DNA of 64,000 nt from Asaia krungthepensis NRIC 0535 (GTDB lineage: Bacteria; Pseudomonadota; Alphaproteobacteria; Acetobacterales; Acetobacteraceae): contig NZ_BAPV01000003.1 in the NCBI RefSeq assembly GCF_025995175.1, positions 186,001 through 250,000 on the forward strand, in the 5' to 3' direction. A model generated the notes under the pieces. It ran no database searches, had not been told where the DNA came from, and was given only the letters and a program-made list of their open reading frames with translations. Below are positions 49,638 through 60,210 of the stretch, piece by piece. Both the position numbers and the translations under genes were made by a program. Position 1 is the first letter of the stretch. Each line of letters begins with the position of its first letter.

Positions 49638-50357
49638 TCAGCCCATCAGGGCGTCGCTGCCCTCGGGGTTGAGGCGATACCCGCCACCTTCCGTGAGCAA
49701 CAGGGAGGCATTTGCCGGATCGGGCTCGATCTTCTGGCGCAGACGGTAGATATGCGTCTCGAGCGTGTGCGTCGTGACAGCCGCGTTATAGCCCCAGACC
49801 TCATTCAGCAGCACCTGACGCGCAATCGGACGATGCCCGGCGCGATACAGATACTTCAGAATGGCCGCTTCCTTCTCCGTGAGGCGGATACGACGGTTCT
49901 TGGCCGGTTCCTGCAGGATTTTGGAAGACGGGCGGAACAGATAAGGCCCGATGGGGAAAACAGCATCCTCGCTATTCTCGAACAGGCGAAGCTGCGCGCG
50001 CAAGCGAGCAAGAAGTTCTGCAATGCGGAACGGCTTGGCGACGTAGTCATTAGCGCCTGCATCGAGACCGCGCACCACATCGGCCTCGTCATCCGAACCG
50101 GTCAGGATGATGATCGGCATGCGAATGCCCTGGCGGCGGAGCTCAGCGCAGAAATCGCGCCCGTCGCCATCCGGCAGGGTCACGTCGAGGAGGATTGCGT
50201 CGACACGCACGTCGGGAACGGCAAGCTTTTCCTTGGCGTCGGCGACGGAAACAGCCTGAATGGGTTCAAACTCACCTTCAAGCTTGAGCTGTTCGACCAG
50301 GAGTTGGCGAAGCGTATCGTCATCGTCAACAATAAGGACAGGACGCGGACCAGGCAT
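49638..50357 (-). CDS. OmpR-family response regulator, orphan
   Basis: The 239-residue protein has a receiver domain with acidic pocket DDDD at 11-14, phosphorylation site D58 (AILLDVTLPDGDG) and K108 (YVAKPF), then an OmpR-type winged helix (RLTEKEAAILKYLYRAGHRPIARQVLLNEVWGYNAAVTTHTLETHIYRLRQKI). No histidine kinase gene is adjacent. ATG 50357 is preceded by GAGAGAAG; the frame upstream to 50519 has no receiver homology. Targets are unknown. Confidence 0.9.
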   Translation of the reverse strand: MPGPRPVLIVDDDDTLRQLLVEQLKLEGEFEPIQAVSVADAKEKLAVPDVRVDAILLDVTLPDGDGRDFCAELRRQGIRMPIIILTGSDDEADVVRGLDAGANDYVAKPFRIAELLARLRAQLRLFENSEDAVFPIGPYLFRPSSKILQEPAKNRRIRLTEKEAAILKYLYRAGHRPIARQVLLNEVWGYNAAVTTHTLETHIYRLRQKIEPDPANASLLLTEGGGYRLNPEGSDALMG

Positions 50358-50557
50358 GTATATTCTTCTCTCACCTACTGAGGACGACGCCCCAGAGACA
50401 GGACCAGACTTCCGTGGAAGGTAGATCCCCGTTTTGACTGTGAGCCTTACACGGATATCGTGACAACGCCAATCCGATCGGAACGTCAAGCCCGCTCGAT
50501 ACCGGTCTTTAGACGTCATTTACCCATAAATTAATGTTCAGACGTGAGGTTTGTGAC

Positions 50558-51061
50558 ATGAGTGTCATCCTGCGACATAATTCAGGTGCTCTGGCGACGC
50601 TTTTTATCAACGGAAGGACCATTCCTGCCCTGATCGGAGGTGGGGGTTTACGCGTGGACAAGACCGAGGGAGATCAGGCGACCCCCATTGGATACCTGCC
50701 TTTTCGCCATGTATTCTACCGGGCAGACCGGATCGCCCGCCCCCTCACCCGCCTACGTGTGGAGGCGCTCGCGCCTGATGACGGGTGGTGCGATGACCCG
50801 TCGCACCGGGACTACAACCGGCAGGTCACTCTGCCCCATGACGGGCGTCACGAACGGCTCTGGCGCGACGATCACTGCTATGACCTGTGCGTTGTGCTGG
50901 GATGGAACGATGACCCGGTCATTGCCGGAAGAGGCTCGGCAATCTTCCTGCATCTTCCCCCGCAGAGCGGCGCGACAGAGGGCTGCATCGCCCTGGCCGA
51001 GCCGCTCCTGCGCGAACTGATCAGTGGGAGCGAAACAGGGATAGAAGTTCGCACCGACTGA
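50558..51061 (+). CDS. L,D-transpeptidase (YkuD) family protein
   Basis: The 167-residue protein carries a short YkuD catalytic core: KTEGDQATPIGYLPFRHVFY, then the catalytic His near 132 and Cys near 143 in FLHLPPQSGATEGCIAL. There is no clear signal peptide, as in a YafK-like subgroup, so export is uncertain. It would form 3-3 peptidoglycan cross-links or attach proteins. An in-frame start at 50534 would add eight residues; ATG 50558 is preferred. It is divergent from the response regulator, 200 bases away. Confidence 0.78.
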   Translation: MSVILRHNSGALATLFINGRTIPALIGGGGLRVDKTEGDQATPIGYLPFRHVFYRADRIARPLTRLRVEALAPDDGWCDDPSHRDYNRQVTLPHDGRHERLWRDDHCYDLCVVLGWNDDPVIAGRGSAIFLHLPPQSGATEGCIALAEPLLRELISGSETGIEVRTD

Positions 51062-51120
51062 ACCGTCTGATCTGCTTGGGAGCGGTTCCCGACGCCGGGT
51101 TCGGTGGTGTCGGGCTGAGC

Positions 51121-51137
51121 GCGGCCTTTGAGGCCGC
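51121..51137. terminator. Hairpin between the YkuD and antiporter genes
   Basis: GCGGCCT, loop TTG, AGGCCGC: exact seven-base stem 59 bases after the YkuD stop, in a convergent gap. A bidirectional terminator role is inferred; T-runs are absent. Confidence 0.35.
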
Positions 51138-51247
51138 AGCCACTAGACTGTGGCGAGGCCCCTGAGGGCAGCATGGAAACCATCCAATACAGAATGGGGA
51201 TCGGGAATCAGCCCGACCCCCACATCGCTCAGACCGGTGTTCGGCTA

Positions 51248-53149
51248 TCAGCCTTCCGGGGCGCTGACAGGAACGACGCCAGAAGTATCGCCCGAGCCCG
51301 CCTCGGCGGCGGCTTGCGCCTGAAGATCCTCGGTCGTCACGGGAGGTGGCGGCGGCGGAGGAGGTGCCATATAGACAAGCATGTCGCCGATGGTCGGACT
51401 GACCGGAAACTCATCCTCGGCGGACCGGATCGTGATCGACTGACCGCGGCGGATAGACAGGAAATCGAGACGGTTCTGCACCGCGCCAAAACCTGCAGCG
51501 CTTGCCTCGTCAGCCATGGCGGTCATGAACCGCCACCCCTTTTCAAAGAGCATGTCGATCAGGGTGAAGTTCCAGGAAGGATCACCGAGCAGCTTGCCGC
51601 GCGCATCGCGTGACAGCCCATGATAGAAATCGAGACGCGCCACGCCGGGACTGATCTGGAACACGCGCTGACGTCCCATATGCGGCGCCATGTGGGCGCA
51701 TACGAGACCGTTATAAATCGCATCTGCCGTGGTCGAAATCAGGTAATCCGCTGGGCGCTCCTCGAGCGCCTCCTCGCCATATTGAGACAGCAATTCGGCA
51801 CGCAGCACAGGAATACCCTTGCGCATGGCGGGAATCAGCGCGCTCGAGCGGTTATCAACCAGCAGGATGGGAATACCGTTGCCACTCAGACATTTGGCGA
51901 GATCGATCGACCAGGGTGACGCCCCGACAATGGCCAGAGCCGGTTCGTTGGACAGGGTCAGCTTCAGGTAACGGGCAATGGGGCGCAGCGAGAAACCATG
52001 GAAGATCATGGTGCCGCCGATGATGGCGAAAACGGCTGGCATGATCAGATCGGCACTGTGATAGCCCGCATCGGTCATACGATATCCAGCAGCACCAGCT
52101 ACGGCGGCAGCCACGATACCGCGAGGGGCGATCCATGCCACGAACAGCCTCTCCTGCCATTTCAGACCGGTCCCGATGGTGGAGAGAAAGATGGCCAGTG
52201 GCCGGACGCCGAACATGACGGCAGCAGTCAGCAGAAAGATCGGCAGCGACAGATGAGCCAGCACGTCGCGATGCAGATCGGCGGTCAACATGATGAAGAG
52301 CACCGCCACCACAAGGACGACCAGGGACTCCTTCATGCGGCGTAATTCGGACAGGCCTGGCACATGCAGATTCGTCAACGCCATACCGAACACGGTCGCG
52401 CCAACCAGACCCGCCCCTTCCATGCTCATGTTGCAGATGCTGAAGATCAGCAAGGCAAGGGTGAGCAGCAACGGGGTCTTGAGCGGCTCTGGCATCAGGT
52501 CGCGCACGAAGAGGTAGCGCACCAGATAGGCAGGCAGAATACCCACAGCCAGTGACTCCGCCGTGGAGGCCAGCAGATCAGGCAGCACGGTGGTCAGGAA
52601 GACATCCGTGCCGATCGGTACGCGCGTGGCGACCACCTGCAGCACAACGGCGGCCAGAATGGCCCCGATCGGATCGTTGATGATGGCTTCCCACCGCAGG
52701 AAGGCGGCGACACGCGGCTGGAGTTTGTTGTGGCGCAGCAAAGGCAACACCACAGTCGGGCCAGTGACGGTGATAATCGCGCCGAACAGGGCGGCGACCC
52801 CCCATTCCATATGGGCAATGTAGTGCGCTGCGGCCCAGCCCAGCCCCCATGAAATGGGGAGGGCCAGCATGGTCAGACGCGTGACGCCCTCTCCTGCCTC
52901 GCGAAGCTGGCGGAAATCAAGAAGCAGGCCGCCCTCGAACACGATGATCGCGACAAGCAGCGACACGAGCGGACGGAAAATCCAGCCCAGCGCGGCAGAG
53001 GGATGCAGAATACCGAGCCCCGGCCCGAAGATCAGTCCGAGCGCGAAGAGCAGAACGATAGCCGGAAGGCGGAATTTCCAGGCCACCCATTGCGCCCCGA
53101 TCCCGGCCCCCAGCGTGAGCAGCAGCCCGATAAACATTGCTAGCGCCAT
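51248..53149 (-). CDS. Cation:proton antiporter, CPA1 family, with C-terminal TrkA-type domain
   Basis: The 633-residue inner-membrane protein has about twelve membrane segments (1 to about 400) with FEGGLLLDFRQLRE, TGPTVVLPLLRHNKLQPRV and the conserved acidic NDPIGAI pair typical of NhaP-type carriers. Behind it lies a Rossmann-like nucleotide-binding domain (ALAIVGASPWSIDLAKCLS) as in Kef/Trk proteins, then a small TrkA-C-like part. A run of eight prolines (APPPPPPPP) starts the tail. Na+(K+)/H+ exchange is inferred. Confidence 0.87.
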   Translation of the reverse strand: MALAMFIGLLLTLGAGIGAQWVAWKFRLPAIVLLFALGLIFGPGLGILHPSAALGWIFRPLVSLLVAIIVFEGGLLLDFRQLREAGEGVTRLTMLALPISWGLGWAAAHYIAHMEWGVAALFGAIITVTGPTVVLPLLRHNKLQPRVAAFLRWEAIINDPIGAILAAVVLQVVATRVPIGTDVFLTTVLPDLLASTAESLAVGILPAYLVRYLFVRDLMPEPLKTPLLLTLALLIFSICNMSMEGAGLVGATVFGMALTNLHVPGLSELRRMKESLVVLVVAVLFIMLTADLHRDVLAHLSLPIFLLTAAVMFGVRPLAIFLSTIGTGLKWQERLFVAWIAPRGIVAAAVAGAAGYRMTDAGYHSADLIMPAVFAIIGGTMIFHGFSLRPIARYLKLTLSNEPALAIVGASPWSIDLAKCLSGNGIPILLVDNRSSALIPAMRKGIPVLRAELLSQYGEEALEERPADYLISTTADAIYNGLVCAHMAPHMGRQRVFQISPGVARLDFYHGLSRDARGKLLGDPSWNFTLIDMLFEKGWRFMTAMADEASAAGFGAVQNRLDFLSIRRGQSITIRSAEDEFPVSPTIGDMLVYMAPPPPPPPPVTTEDLQAQAAAEAGSGDTSGVVPVSAPEG

Positions 53150-53187
53150 GGTAACGTCTTCATCCCTGACCGGTCGTGGATTATGTC

Positions 53188-53219
53188 GCGTTGAAAGCCT
53201 TATCCGGCCTTGCGTTGAA
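53188..53219. repeat. TTATCCGGC element with flanking GCGTTGAA repeats
   Basis: GCCTTATCCGGCCT (53197-53210) overlaps the stop of the rRNA methyltransferase gene and is bordered by two exact copies of GCGTTGAA (53188-53195 and 53212-53219). The core matches the REP-like segment at 40113-40126 at most positions. The direct repeats look like a small target duplication, but may be chance. Confidence 0.35.
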
Positions 53220-54492
53220 GAACGGCGGCAAAGAAGCCATCCGTCCCGTCACGAAGCGGGGTCAGGGCAAAACCGGTTTCGCCACGCAGGGCCTCGGGAA
53301 GCATTTCGCCTCCGGCTGCCACGCGCTCGAACTGATCGTTGCGCGCCAAGAACGCTGCGACCTGCGCTTCGTTCTCTTCCGGCAGAAGCGAACATGTCGC
53401 GTACACCAGACGGCCGCCCGGTTTGACCAGACTGGAGGCGCGATCAAGGATATCGGCCTGCTTGACCTTGAGCTCCAGGATGTCCTGCTCAACCAGGCGG
53501 ATGCGCGCATCCGGGTTACGCCGCCACGTGCCGGTGCCCGAGCACGGCGCATCGACCAGAACGCGGTCGAAAGCCCCGGCGCGGCGCTTGACCCATTTAT
53601 CACCGCTCGTCAGCAGGTGACGTTCGACATTATGCACGCCTGCGCGACGCAGACGCTTGACCGCGCCCTCAAGCCGTGGCGAGGAGACATCACAGGCGAC
53701 GATCTGGCCCTTGTTCTCCATGCTCATGGCAATGGCCAGCGTCTTCCCTCCCGCACCCGCGCAGAAATCCACCACGCGCTCGCCCGGCCTCGCATCGAGC
53801 GTTCCGACGATGAGCTGGCTGCCTTCGTCCTGGATCTCGATCAGCCCGTCACGGAAACTCTGCGTCGCTGTGACATTCTGACGCCCCTGCAGACGCAACC
53901 CCCAGGGAGAGAGCGGCGACGGTGCTGCCAGGATCTGCTCGTTGCGCAGCGATCTGATCGCCTCGTCACGATGCCCCTTGAGCAGGTTCACCCGCAGATC
54001 GAGCGGTGCTGCGCCATCCAGCGCTGCCATCTCCGCGTCGAGTTGGTCTCCAAACGCGCGTACAAGATAAGGGTGCAGCCAGTCCGGATATTCCAGACGG
54101 ACCGGGCCGGGCATATCCGGATGGTTCAGTTCGCGTCCGTTCAATGCGGCCAAGGCAGCGTCTTCACGCGACGTCAGATGTGACTGGGCGAAGCGCTCGC
54201 CATTGAACAGCATACGGACCGTGCCGATTTCCTCGCCGCCCAGAATGAGCGATGCTGCACAAAGCGTTCGGGGCGAAGGGCCACCCGGAATGTCACGCAG
54301 ATGCCAGTGCAACCGGCGCCACTGACGCAGCACGTCCCAGATGCGGGCGGAGATGACCCGGCGATCGCCGCCACCGATATAGCGGCGATCGCGGAAATAG
54401 GCATTGGCCGTCGCATCGGCGGGACGGCGGGGGGCAGCCTCGATGGCGCAAAGCAGATCGATGGCGGCGGAAAGGCGGGCGGCGGGAGTCAT
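53200..54492 (-). CDS. rsmB: RsmB/NOP-family rRNA cytosine methyltransferase
   Basis: The 430-residue protein should methylate C5 of a cytosine in 16S rRNA. The N-terminal helical NusB-like part is followed by a Rossmann SAM domain with VVDFCAGAGGKTLAIAM, the motif-IV DAPCSGTGTWRRNPD cysteine and the motif-VI ATCSLLPEEN cysteine. It is a single gene, 24 bases after guaB on the same strand. The exact target position cannot be told from sequence. Confidence 0.87.
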   Translation of the reverse strand: MTPAARLSAAIDLLCAIEAAPRRPADATANAYFRDRRYIGGGDRRVISARIWDVLRQWRRLHWHLRDIPGGPSPRTLCAASLILGGEEIGTVRMLFNGERFAQSHLTSREDAALAALNGRELNHPDMPGPVRLEYPDWLHPYLVRAFGDQLDAEMAALDGAAPLDLRVNLLKGHRDEAIRSLRNEQILAAPSPLSPWGLRLQGRQNVTATQSFRDGLIEIQDEGSQLIVGTLDARPGERVVDFCAGAGGKTLAIAMSMENKGQIVACDVSSPRLEGAVKRLRRAGVHNVERHLLTSGDKWVKRRAGAFDRVLVDAPCSGTGTWRRNPDARIRLVEQDILELKVKQADILDRASSLVKPGGRLVYATCSLLPEENEAQVAAFLARNDQFERVAAGGEMLPEALRGETGFALTPLRDGTDGFFAAVLQRKAG

Positions 54493-54515
54493 GCCCCCGC
54501 GCTTACAAGTTTTTG

Positions 54516-56075
<1,560 letters not shown>

Positions 56076-56081
56076 TCAATC

Positions 56082-56102
56082 AGGAAAGCCCGCGGCTTTC
56101 CT
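56082..56102 (-). promoter_or_regulatory. Hairpin in the guaB leader
   Basis: AGGAAAGCC, loop CGC, GGCTTTCCT form a nine-base perfect stem 28 bases before the guaB start, just ahead of the ribosome site. It may affect guaB translation or ending of transcription. No known riboswitch class is recognised. Confidence 0.45.
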
Positions 56103-56183
56103 ACCGTTGGCGCGTCCTCTTAGACCAAAGCGGTCCGGGTTGAAAACAGGAATTACTAAGGCCTGCAGAAATTTAACCGGATT

Positions 56184-56215
56184 GTCTCCCGGAGCCATTC
56201 CTATAGACGGGAGAC
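56184..56215 (-). terminator. Hairpin after the glycerophosphotransferase-like gene
   Basis: GTCTCCCG and CGGGAGAC enclose 16 bases, 47 bases downstream of the minus-strand stop at 56263. The tail is AATCC, so it is a weak terminator candidate. Confidence 0.4.
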
Positions 56216-56262
56216 TTGGGGTTCATGGGAGGTGCTGAGAAAGACAGCAGCGCCTGCCGATG

Positions 56263-57411
56263 TCACGCCGCTGCAGAAAGCCCTTTGAGCGCAGGGTCGC
56301 CGCGCAGGAAATCGCGTATCGTTTGGGCGGCCCGCTTGGACGCCCCCCGCTTCGGCTGGGTCCCGAACGTTTCGCGGATCACCTTTTCCTGACGTGACCT
56401 GTAGAACTCGTGGCGCGACTGCGCTTGCGCGAGAGCTGGCAGGATATCCTCGGCTCTATCGACCACGTCACCGAGCGTCCAGTGGCGGAAATGAGGATTG
56501 CCGCGCCATGCGACACCATGAGGATTGAGGAAAACGCAGGGCCTTGGGGTAATCAGGAATTCGTAAACCTGGCTGCTGACATCGCCGATATAGAGTGAAG
56601 CGCTGGCGGTATGGGTCATGTCCAGCATCGAGGCCGATGCCGTATCGAGCCTGACGCGACTGCCGACCATTTTCTGGAACTGCCGACGGCGGCGGCCGAA
56701 ATCCTTGTGAAAGATCTTGATATGGGGTGCGATAAGCAACTCGTAATGGTCGAGCTGGTTGACCGCATCCACCAGAGGTTCGAGGCACTTTCCGTAGGAT
56801 GAAAGCCCCTTCTTGTAATGGGGGTTGTAGAGGGCGACAGGCTTGCGGTCTGCGCTCTCACGCGGAGCAAGGCGCTCTGCCCCGACGGCATCGAATTTCG
56901 GATATCCTATGATCCGCGTCTGCGCTGCGGTCGCCAGCTTCTTCGCGAGGAAGGACTCCGCGATTTTCGGTCCGGAAACGAGCGACAGGTCGAACTGCCG
57001 GATCAGATGCTCATCATTGACCTCCCGGTCGCCCGCACCATGCTGGATCAGGATGAGCGCCGGACGGCGCAGACCCATCTCGCGCAGAAGCCCTGCGGAA
57101 TATTCGGTGGCGACGACCGCGTCATACTGTTCGAGCTGATCGATATTGGCGCGCATGACAATCTCGCGCTCGGTGTCCAGACGACGCAAGCGACGGAGGA
57201 TCTGAGCCCGCGCAGGAATCCTGAGGGTCCCTCTCCGAATGGTACCGGCCAATCCATTGGCGCGGCGTATCTGATCGAGATGCTGTGCGGTTTCGGGAAA
57301 GCTGACGAACTCGGTGACGCTGATGTCAGGCATCTGGGAAAGAGCGGAAGAGACTGCAGCCACATGATAGCACTGATAAGGCTCTGCAACGTACAAAAAC
57401 GCGATCTTCAT
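56263..57411 (-). CDS. CDP-glycerol glycerophosphotransferase-like GT-B protein
   Basis: The 382-residue protein shows a two-domain GT-B pattern: an N-terminal ATEYSAGLL and LILIQHGAGDREVNDEHLIRQFD, then a C-terminal LYNPHYKKGLSSYG, SLYIGDVSSQVYEFLITPRPCVFLNPHG and EDILPALAQAQ segment. The HGAGD and the SSxxxEF parts match glycerophosphotransferases that build teichoic-acid-type polymers and some capsule enzymes. No further polysaccharide gene is near, so its acceptor is unknown; the ATP-grasp and heptosyltransferase families fit less well. Confidence 0.65.
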   Translation of the reverse strand: MKIAFLYVAEPYQCYHVAAVSSALSQMPDISVTEFVSFPETAQHLDQIRRANGLAGTIRRGTLRIPARAQILRRLRRLDTEREIVMRANIDQLEQYDAVVATEYSAGLLREMGLRRPALILIQHGAGDREVNDEHLIRQFDLSLVSGPKIAESFLAKKLATAAQTRIIGYPKFDAVGAERLAPRESADRKPVALYNPHYKKGLSSYGKCLEPLVDAVNQLDHYELLIAPHIKIFHKDFGRRRRQFQKMVGSRVRLDTASASMLDMTHTASASLYIGDVSSQVYEFLITPRPCVFLNPHGVAWRGNPHFRHWTLGDVVDRAEDILPALAQAQSRHEFYRSRQEKVIRETFGTQPKRGASKRAAQTIRDFLRGDPALKGLSAAA

Positions 57412-57885
57412 GCCGCCCTCTTTCCCAGATTACATGTGGTCGAGTGACTTATGTATGCGGCAAAGCGATGACCGTAAGTAACAATATGATGCTGGAGCAG
57501 AGCCGAAGCTTACAAATCCTGTCGGACCCTGTTGGGCTTCATCTTGGGATATGCTTGTCATGTTGAGATAGTTAGATCGAGTGACCTTTGGAAATCGTTA
57601 AGTTGACCAGATCGATCCTTCAAAATCGAGAATACTCGCGCTCAACCGCTCTTGTGCGAGTTCAGCAAGTGATCGAAAGATCAGGTCCGTGACTGATCGT
57701 CCTCGCTCGAGCCGTCTTGAGGCCGGTCTGGTGCGATCCTTGCCCACGCACACGCATTTGCATGCCACCGACCCAAGACTGAAGCTTTCCAGACCGAGAG
57801 CCTTGTAACGGAACGGTTACAATTTTACAGGGATCAGGAAGTCAGAATTTCCCGCTTGCGCGCACGTTGGCTGGGTCAGAAGCCG
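57412..57885. other. Intergenic region beside recF, GATC-dense
   Basis: No gene is credible in these 474 bases. Seven GATC sites fall within 57575-57738 (57575, 57610, 57614, 57671, 57679, 57695, 57735) and an eighth at 57832. The stretch is visibly more AT-rich than the flanks. A hairpin with a T-run ends it (57803-57826). No exact DnaA box was found. Confidence 0.5.
57803..57826 (+). terminator. Hairpin with T-run beside recF
   Basis: TTGTAAC, six-base loop, GTTACAA, then TTTT. In this orientation no annotated gene precedes it, which hints at an unannotated plus-strand transcript from the GATC-dense gap; alternatively it is a palindromic binding site. Confidence 0.4.
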
Positions 57886-58992
57886 TCAGGCCAGGAAATG
57901 CCCCTGCTCGACGTGACGATGATCGACCTCTCTTCCCAAAGCCGCGAAGTCGTGCTTCTCCGTCCCCGTCAGCATGGCACTGATGTTGCGATCCTTCAGA
58001 TGATGAAGCAAGGCGCTACGCCGACGCGCATCAAGGTGGTTGAGGGGTTCATCAAGCAAAATCATCGGCGCCGCCCCGGAGCGCGCCATGACAACCGAGG
58101 CGTGGTTAAGTATCACGTGGACAAGCATGGCTTTTTGCTGCCCGGAGCTCGACAGGGCGGCGGGACGCGCCGATTGAGCATCCTCAAGCTGAAAATCGGC
58201 ACGATGTGCGCCGCAAGATGTCGCCCCGCGTGCTGCGTCATCATCGCGGGATGCCTTGAGGCGTCCACGCAAATCATCCTCGACCTGGAGAGCGGAGCGC
58301 GAAGACAAGGCTGTCGCCTGATCACATAGAAGGCGAAGTCTTGCCGCAGGAAATTCGCCCGCACTCTGATGTGGGGCATGATTCATGGCCTCTATCAGGG
58401 AGAGGCGGGAAGCTGTCATGGCGATGGCATGACGCGCAATGCTGTCTTCAAGCGCATCGAGCCACGATCCCTGATCGGGACGGGTCACCAGCAATCGGTT
58501 CCTTTGCGTCACCGCCCGTTCATGCGCCGCGCTTTCACGTGCATGATTGGGGTCGAGAGAAAGAACGAGCCGGTCCAGAAAGCGCCGCCGGCCGGAAGCC
58601 GGATCCGTGAAAAGACGGTCCATTTGAGGCGTAAGCCAGGTTGCAGCAAAATACGGTGCAATCTCGCCCTGATTGCGCACTACCCCGCCGTTGAGACGAA
58701 ATACCCTGCGCACCGGGTTTGCGGGGTCCGTTCCGGTCGCAAGTTCACTCTCTGGGAGAGTCCCGGCGCCAAGTCTGGCGACCACCCCCCAGGCCCCGCC
58801 ATTCTGGCGCTGGATCTGCGCGTTACTCGCGCCCCTCAACCCTCTGCCGGGCGCAAGGAGCGACAGGGCCTCAAGCAGATTGGTCTTTCCTGCCCCGTTT
58901 TCGCCTGTCAGAACGACCAGCCGGCTCTGGGGGGACCAGGCAAGCCGTTCGTAATTGCGGAAATCGGTGAGGACGAGCCTGCTGATCTGCAA
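57886..58992 (-). CDS. recF: DNA replication and repair protein RecF
   Basis: The 368-residue SMC-like ATPase loads RecA at gaps. Walker A is GENGAGKTN at 30-38 (LTGENGAGKTNLLEAL), and Walker B is MILLDEPLNHLD with the ABC-type signature SSSGQQKAML before it. The order dnaA-dnaN-recF is conserved; recF starts 23 bases after dnaN ends. Confidence 0.95.
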   Translation of the reverse strand: MQISRLVLTDFRNYERLAWSPQSRLVVLTGENGAGKTNLLEALSLLAPGRGLRGASNAQIQRQNGGAWGVVARLGAGTLPESELATGTDPANPVRRVFRLNGGVVRNQGEIAPYFAATWLTPQMDRLFTDPASGRRRFLDRLVLSLDPNHARESAAHERAVTQRNRLLVTRPDQGSWLDALEDSIARHAIAMTASRLSLIEAMNHAPHQSAGEFPAARLRLLCDQATALSSRSALQVEDDLRGRLKASRDDDAARGATSCGAHRADFQLEDAQSARPAALSSSGQQKAMLVHVILNHASVVMARSGAAPMILLDEPLNHLDARRRSALLHHLKDRNISAMLTGTEKHDFAALGREVDHRHVEQGHFLA

Positions 58993-59015
58993 GGGAGAGG
59001 TGCTGCGCTCCGGGT

Positions 59016-60140
59016 TCAGACGCGCATCGGCATCAGCACATAAAGCGCTGTCGGCAGGTTGGTATCACGCACGAGAGTCGGAGCGGCACTATCCGCGAAG
59101 GCGAACTCTGCCTCAACATCGATCTGGTCCGTGATGTCGTTCAGATAGCGCGCCTGAAAGCCGATCTCCAGCGAGGGACCATCATAGGAGACACTTGTCT
59201 CGTCGAGTTCCTCCTTCGCCATGCCCTGATCGGGACTGATCGCGGAGAGTGTCAGCAGATTGGTCTGCACAGCAAGCTTGACCGGACGCGAACGCTCCTG
59301 GCTGATGGCCGCCACACGGGCCACTGCATCGGCGAAGGCCTGCTTGTTCACTTTGAGGAAGCGGTCGTTGTTCTTGGGAATGACGCGCTCATATTCCGGG
59401 AAAGTTCCGTCGATCAGCTTCGATGTCAGCATCACAGCGCCTACGCGGAACTGGATACGCGTTTCCGACAGGCTGACCTGAACCGCACCGGCACCCTCGT
59501 CGAGCAGTTTGCGAAGCTCGGCGACTGTCTTGCGCGGAATGATGACGCCCGGCATGTCGCCTGCCCCTGCGGGCAGATCCGTCTCGACACGGGCGAGACG
59601 ATGGCCGTCCGTCGCGACTGCACGCAATTTGGGCGTGTCACCATCCTTCGCGACATGGAAGTAGATGCCGTTGAGGTAATAACGCGTCTCTTCGGTAGAG
59701 ATGGCGAAGCGGGTTCGATCGACCAGACCACGCAGTACGGCTGACGGGATGGAGAACTCGTGCGGCAGGTCGCCCGCCACCATCGAGGGGAAGTCCTCGA
59801 CAGGAAGCACGTTAAGGCTGGTGGCGTAGCGTCCGGCACGGAGGGCAAGAGGGGCATCGCCACCGCCATGATCGAGCTCGACCATGGAGCCATCTGCCAG
59901 CTTGCGCACGATCTCATAGAGGACGCTGGCCGGAGCGGTCACAGCGCCATCGCGAGCGCCCTCTGCGGCAACTTCCTCGACTACCGCGATCTCCATGTCG
60001 GTGGCGGTCAGCCGAAGCAGGTTACTGTCGACGGAGAGCATGACATTGGCCAGAATGGGGATCGTGTTGCGCTTTTCCGCAACGCTCTGGATATGGGCAA
60101 GGGCACGGATCAGCGTAGTGCGGTCAGCCTGGAATTTCAT
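59016..60140 (-). CDS. dnaN: DNA polymerase III beta subunit (sliding clamp)
   Basis: The 374-residue clamp has three similar domains and the terminal PMRV segment. Typical blocks are KFQADRTTLIRALAHIQSVAEKRNTIPILANVML and the ALRGLVDRTRFAIS motif. ATG 60140 is chosen because homologues begin at MKFQADR; an in-frame codon at 60173 adds eleven residues. It follows dnaA after about 70 bases. Confidence 0.96.
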   Translation of the reverse strand: MKFQADRTTLIRALAHIQSVAEKRNTIPILANVMLSVDSNLLRLTATDMEIAVVEEVAAEGARDGAVTAPASVLYEIVRKLADGSMVELDHGGGDAPLALRAGRYATSLNVLPVEDFPSMVAGDLPHEFSIPSAVLRGLVDRTRFAISTEETRYYLNGIYFHVAKDGDTPKLRAVATDGHRLARVETDLPAGAGDMPGVIIPRKTVAELRKLLDEGAGAVQVSLSETRIQFRVGAVMLTSKLIDGTFPEYERVIPKNNDRFLKVNKQAFADAVARVAAISQERSRPVKLAVQTNLLTLSAISPDQGMAKEELDETSVSYDGPSLEIGFQARYLNDITDQIDVEAEFAFADSAAPTLVRDTNLPTALYVLMPMRV

Positions 60141-60210
60141 ATGATCGTAGACCCTCGAACACCCGAATAACAAAAAATCAGTCTAGCAGAGCCGCATGCG
60201 GCGGCAAAGA

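Noticed and set aside
53176-54183. A 335-codon plus-strand open frame opposite rsmB
   Set aside because: It is a shadow of the reverse strand; motifs of rsmB lie in the other frame.
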